Shown: positions 7,153-9,317 of the stretch, in pieces
Position numbering within the stretch: the stretch's first letter is position 1
How the letters are laid out: every line of letters starts with the position of its first letter
NCBI GenBank assembly: GCA_003554505.1
Contig: PWGS01000138.1
Location: 1 to 9,317, forward strand
Direction: 5' to 3'
Length of the DNA: 9,317 bases
DNA from: Desulfonatronospira sp.
Lineage (GTDB): Bacteria; Desulfobacterota; Desulfovibrionia; Desulfovibrionales; Desulfonatronovibrionaceae
Position numbers and translations under genes: made by a program
Notes under the pieces: model-generated
What the model was told of the DNA's origin: nothing
The model's input: the letters and a program-made list of their open reading frames with translations, nothing else
Databases searched by the model: none

Positions 7153-8055
7153 TCACCTCGGTTGGTTGGAGTTTAAAGCCAGGGACAACAGCCTGGCAAT
7201 GAGGTCGGTGAAACCGATTCCAGCCTGCTTTGCCGCCTTGGGCACCAGGCTGGTCCGGGTCATGCCCGGCAGGGTGTTGGTTTCCAGAATATAGATGTTG
7301 TCCTCATCGTCCAGTATAAAGTCTGAGCGGCTGTAGTGCCTGAGTCCCAGGATGTTGTGGGCATGCAGGGACATTTCTTGAATGTTTTGGTTTGCCTCTT
7401 GAGTTATGGGAGCAGGGCAGATCTCTACCGCCCCGTCCGGATCGTATTTGCTGCGGTAGTCGAAAAAATCGCCTTTAACCGGCTGAATCAGAATCGGCGG
7501 CAGGGGCTCATTGTCCAGGACAGCGCAGCTTACTTCCCGGCCGGGAATGAATTCCTCCACCAGGATTTCCCCTTCAGTACCCTTTTTTTGCAGAAAAGAA
7601 AGCATCTCTTCCTGGATGTAAAATATCTGCATATCCAGGCTGGAACCGCCCAGGTTGGGCTTGCAGACCACCGGCGTGGGCATTTCCTGCAGGCGGCTTT
7701 CCGGATAATACAACCCGCCCCTGGGGGTCGCAAGTCCGTGATTGAGGTAAAACTGTTTGCTCAGGGCCTTGTTCAGGGCCAGAAAGGAACCCCGGACTCC
7801 GGAACCCTGGTAGGGCAGGCCCACATCTTCCAGCAGCCCCTGAACGCTGCCGTCTTCGCCTGGAGACCCGTGCAGATTTATGATGGCCGCGTCCGCTTCA
7901 CGGGCTTTGTGTACAAGCTCCTGGTAATCCGGGGTTAAATCCAGGAACAAAGCTTCATGGCCCAGGCTTTCCAGAGCTTCTTTAATCTGTACTGCTCCGT
8001 TCAGGGAGACCTCTCTCTCCTTGGACCACCCGCCTGCTATCAAAAGTACGCGCAT
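7153..8055 (-). CDS. ddl: D-alanine--D-alanine ligase
   Basis: Ddl joins two D-alanines with ATP to make the dipeptide end of peptidoglycan precursors in the cytoplasm. The 300 residues match the short DdlB-type enzymes. Motifs in order are AGGWSKEREVSLNG (7-20, with E15), NLHGSPGEDGSVQGLLE (60-76), ALNKALSK and VVCKPNLGGSS (129-139). After these come the ATP-grasp strand ILVEEFIPGREV (164-175), DYRSKY (199-204), RSDF (243-246) and ETNTLPGMTRTSL (258-270). The Mg ligands D245, E258 and N260 keep the family spacing. A tyrosine in the DYRSKY loop fits D-Ala rather than D-lactate specificity. ATG 8055 places the conserved N-terminus correctly, with GAGG nine nt upstream. The first 74 nt overlap the HD gene. 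Confidence 0.96.
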   Translation of the reverse strand: MRVLLIAGGWSKEREVSLNGAVQIKEALESLGHEALFLDLTPDYQELVHKAREADAAIINLHGSPGEDGSVQGLLEDVGLPYQGSGVRGSFLALNKALSKQFYLNHGLATPRGGLYYPESRLQEMPTPVVCKPNLGGSSLDMQIFYIQEEMLSFLQKKGTEGEILVEEFIPGREVSCAVLDNEPLPPILIQPVKGDFFDYRSKYDPDGAVEICPAPITQEANQNIQEMSLHAHNILGLRHYSRSDFILDDEDNIYILETNTLPGMTRTSLVPKAAKQAGIGFTDLIARLLSLALNSNQPR

Positions 8056-8620
8056 TCAAATCCGCCTCAAGGTTCTGGTTGAACTGTTCCTGGATGTGCA
8101 GGGTCTGTTGCCATGACTGGCGGATAAGGCCCTGCATTCTTTCGTTAATGCCGTAGCGCCTGTAAATATCCGAGTATCTTGTTTCAAGACTGACTATCCG
8201 GTCATGCATCACTCTTTTGTCGCTGTAGAGGATAGCCAGAGGCAGGAAAAATTTGTGGATATCCACTGCTCCCGGCCAGTAGACATGATGCATCCCTCCC
8301 TGGGCTATGGCCGGGTTGCCGGTCAGCTCCATGACCAGGCTGGCTCCGAGCTGATTGTGACATCCCCCGTGCTCCACGCAGTAGAATTTGCCCACATCGT
8401 GCAGCAGGGCAGAGGCCACTACCGCTCTGGTATGGACGTGCATTCCCTTTTGCAGGGCCAGAGTGCAGATCTCCAGGGCGACACGGGCCACCAGGATGCT
8501 GTGATCTATTATATGCCGGGGAAGGTTGTATAGCTTCAGGTAATTGAGGCATTCCTCCCTTGTGGGAACTTTCCACCGGGGATCTATGGGGTATGGAACT
8601 GGCTGAAAAGCAGAAATCAT
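7982..8620 (-). CDS. HD-domain phosphohydrolase
   Basis: This 212-residue protein carries the metal-dependent HD phosphohydrolase fold. The conserved residues are H40 (PRHIIDHSILVARVALEI), the H74-D75 pair (ALLHDVGKFYC) and D134 (LAILYSDKRV), with further histidines at 84, 88, 111-112 and 122 that could bind metal. This pattern suits hydrolysis of a nucleotide, cyclic nucleotide or other phosphate ester, but the substrate cannot be read. The region after about residue 150 is helical and charged and ends in a tail (about 190-212) lying wholly inside the overlap with ddl. An in-frame TAA sits directly before the ATG, fixing the start, and no Shine-Dalgarno is seen. It is the first gene of the five-gene envelope run, so a link to cell-wall or nucleotide control is possible but unproven. 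Confidence 0.88.
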   Translation of the reverse strand: MISAFQPVPYPIDPRWKVPTREECLNYLKLYNLPRHIIDHSILVARVALEICTLALQKGMHVHTRAVVASALLHDVGKFYCVEHGGCHNQLGASLVMELTGNPAIAQGGMHHVYWPGAVDIHKFFLPLAILYSDKRVMHDRIVSLETRYSDIYRRYGINERMQGLIRQSWQQTLHIQEQFNQNLEADLNARTFDSRRVVQGERGLPERSSTD

Positions 8621-8818
8621 TTAACACGTGGTGAATATTTACAAATGATCAAGAATTGACATGATGCCGGATAGACCTGCTTTGATCTCGAATCACCGGT
8701 AACATCGAACCCGAAAAAAGGCAAAACAATTCTCCTGCTCCAGGTTCTGCCTTCAAGGGTTACGGCAAAGATGCAAGACACTGTCATCAGTATTGACCTT
8801 TTCGGGCTGGCTGGTTAC

Positions 8819-8859
8819 TTAGTTTTCATCCGGAAACTTTATTTCCGTATGAAAACTAA
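8819..8859. repeat. Palindromic intergenic repeat, copy C (long hairpin)
   Basis: TTAGTTTTCAT (8819-8829) pairs with ATGAAAACTAA (8849-8859), and CGGAAA (8831-8836) pairs with TTTCCG (8842-8847). There is one C/T mismatch between the two blocks and a 5-nt loop, giving 17 base pairs. The core CATCCGGAAA...TTTCCG resembles copies A and B. No T run follows on either strand, so it looks like a REP-type element rather than a terminator. Confidence 0.75.
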
Positions 8860-8930
8860 CGCGGGCCATGCCAGCATCCCAAACGATAAAGTTGCCCCTG
8901 GCCACTTAAGCGTCTGTGCTTACGCTGATA

Positions 8931-8960
8931 ATCGGTGTCGGGGTCGGTATCGGGATCGGC
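8931..8960. repeat. Hexamer repeat tract 1 (RTCGGK)
   Basis: Five consecutive hexamers, ATCGGT GTCGGG GTCGGT, then ATCGGG and ATCGGC, run without interruption; more degenerate units follow to about 8972. The first 23 nt recur exactly at 9241-9263, and the segment 8936-8960 recurs inverted at 9056-9080 with one mismatch. Confidence 0.8.
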
Positions 8961-9050
8961 TTCCGGCTCGGGGAGCCTGCAGCTCGGAGAGGGTCGAAGT
9001 CAGAATCAAATCCGGTAGGCACAGTCATGTAAACAGCTGCCCCCATACTT

Positions 9051-9080
9051 TCGATGCCGATTCCGATACCGACCCCGACA
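9051..9080. repeat. Hexamer repeat tract 2, inverted
   Basis: The tract reads CCGATT CCGATA CCGACC and so on, in the opposite orientation to tracts 1 and 3. Positions 9056-9080 match the reverse complement of 8936-8960 at 24 of 25 positions, so the two could pair across a 95-nt interval. Confidence 0.8.
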
Positions 9081-9240
9081 AAGGAAGTAGTATGAGAAAA
9101 ACAAAAATAGCGGAATAATTCCAGGGCCAAGCGTTGAACCACCGCCATAGCTCAAATTTTTCTTGTTTTTTATGACCCCAGTCTATTGTAAGAAGATTTG
9201 TAACTGTTCAGCACATTTTGTGTGTACTCTTGTTCTGGCC

Positions 9241-9276
9241 ATCGGTGTCGGGGTCGGTATCGGTATCGGGGTCGAT
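9241..9276. repeat. Hexamer repeat tract 3, direct
   Basis: Six hexamers of the same RTCGGK type occur. The first 23 nt equal 8931-8953 exactly, at an offset of 310 nt. The tract ends in GTCGAT. Confidence 0.8.
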
Positions 9277-9317
9277 AGAAAACCGAAAGCCAAAGTTGCG
9301 TGGGGCCTTCCCCAACA

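Larger units (their letters stand above)
8621..9317. other. Gene-free spacer with repeats
   Basis: I see no credible gene in these roughly 700 bases on either strand. Open frames here run through a hairpin and through low-complexity repeats and show no family motif. No tRNA or rRNA is seen. The content is the hairpin at 8819-8859 and three hexamer tracts (8931-8960, 9051-9080, 9241-9276). The promoter for the - strand operon should lie at the left edge of this region. A degenerated gene cannot be excluded. Confidence 0.6.

Noticed and set aside
7336..7938. 200-codon + strand open frame opposite ddl
   Set aside because: It is antisense to a complete ddl; no motif supports it.
8819..8859. Intrinsic terminator
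   Set aside because: The stem is long but no T run follows on either strand, and no gene ends next to it inside the window.
8771..9118. 115-codon open frame on the + strand in the right-end spacer
   Set aside because: It runs through the hairpin at 8819-8859 and two hexamer tracts, has no family motif, and owes its Asp/Thr/Ser-rich end to the repeat.
8906..9148. 80-codon open frame on the - strand with Val/Ile-Gly and Pro-Ile/Thr repeats
   Set aside because: The low-complexity parts are translations of the hexamer tracts. I considered a remnant of a four-helix-bundle protein, but no conserved motif of that family is visible.
8931..9276. CRISPR array
   Set aside because: Only three irregularly spaced tracts in mixed orientation, made of short hexamers; no uniform repeats and spacers and no cas genes.

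Overview
The window is a mostly ordinary, gene-dense stretch of a GC-rich Gram-negative chromosome. Two Kdo/lipopolysaccharide genes (waaA, kdsB) imply an outer membrane. The gene mix and protein style suggest a sulfate-reducer-like Desulfobacterota (Desulfovibrionales type). That placement is inferred from general family resemblance and has not been tested by a search.

Left part, + strand (1-3894). The window opens inside a phosphomannomutase/phosphoglucomutase gene. It is followed after 3 nt by a small membrane-anchored protein with a possible HlyD-type barrel. Next come a membrane protein resembling the TPM fold, then rnhA (RNase HI), which overlaps it by 14 nt and uses a TTG start. rnc (RNase III, also TTG) and an AMMECR1-domain protein follow. 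Two hairpins lie between rnc and the AMMECR1 gene, and a probable terminator follows that gene.

Right part, - strand (4012-8620). Five genes are tightly packed and read right to left: an HD-domain phosphohydrolase, ddl (D-Ala-D-Ala ligase), waaA/kdtA (Kdo transferase), kdsB (CMP-Kdo synthetase) and carA (carbamoyl-phosphate synthase small subunit). Junctions are overlaps of 74 nt and 4 nt or gaps of 4-6 nt, so one transcript with translational coupling is likely. The operon joins a peptidoglycan precursor enzyme, two consecutive Kdo steps (activation, then transfer to lipid A) and a pyrimidine-pathway enzyme. The pyrimidine link to CTP supply for CMP-Kdo is an inference.

Right end (8621-9317). 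I see no credible gene in about 700 bp. It holds a long hairpin belonging to a palindromic repeat family that also occurs in two other intergenic gaps of this window (perhaps three). It also holds three tracts of a degenerate hexamer repeat (RTCGGK), two in direct and one in inverted orientation.

I found no mobile element, CRISPR array, RNA gene or defence system. The most unusual material is the intergenic repeat family and the hexamer tracts. The main protein-level curiosities are the two uncharacterised membrane-anchored proteins before rnhA.
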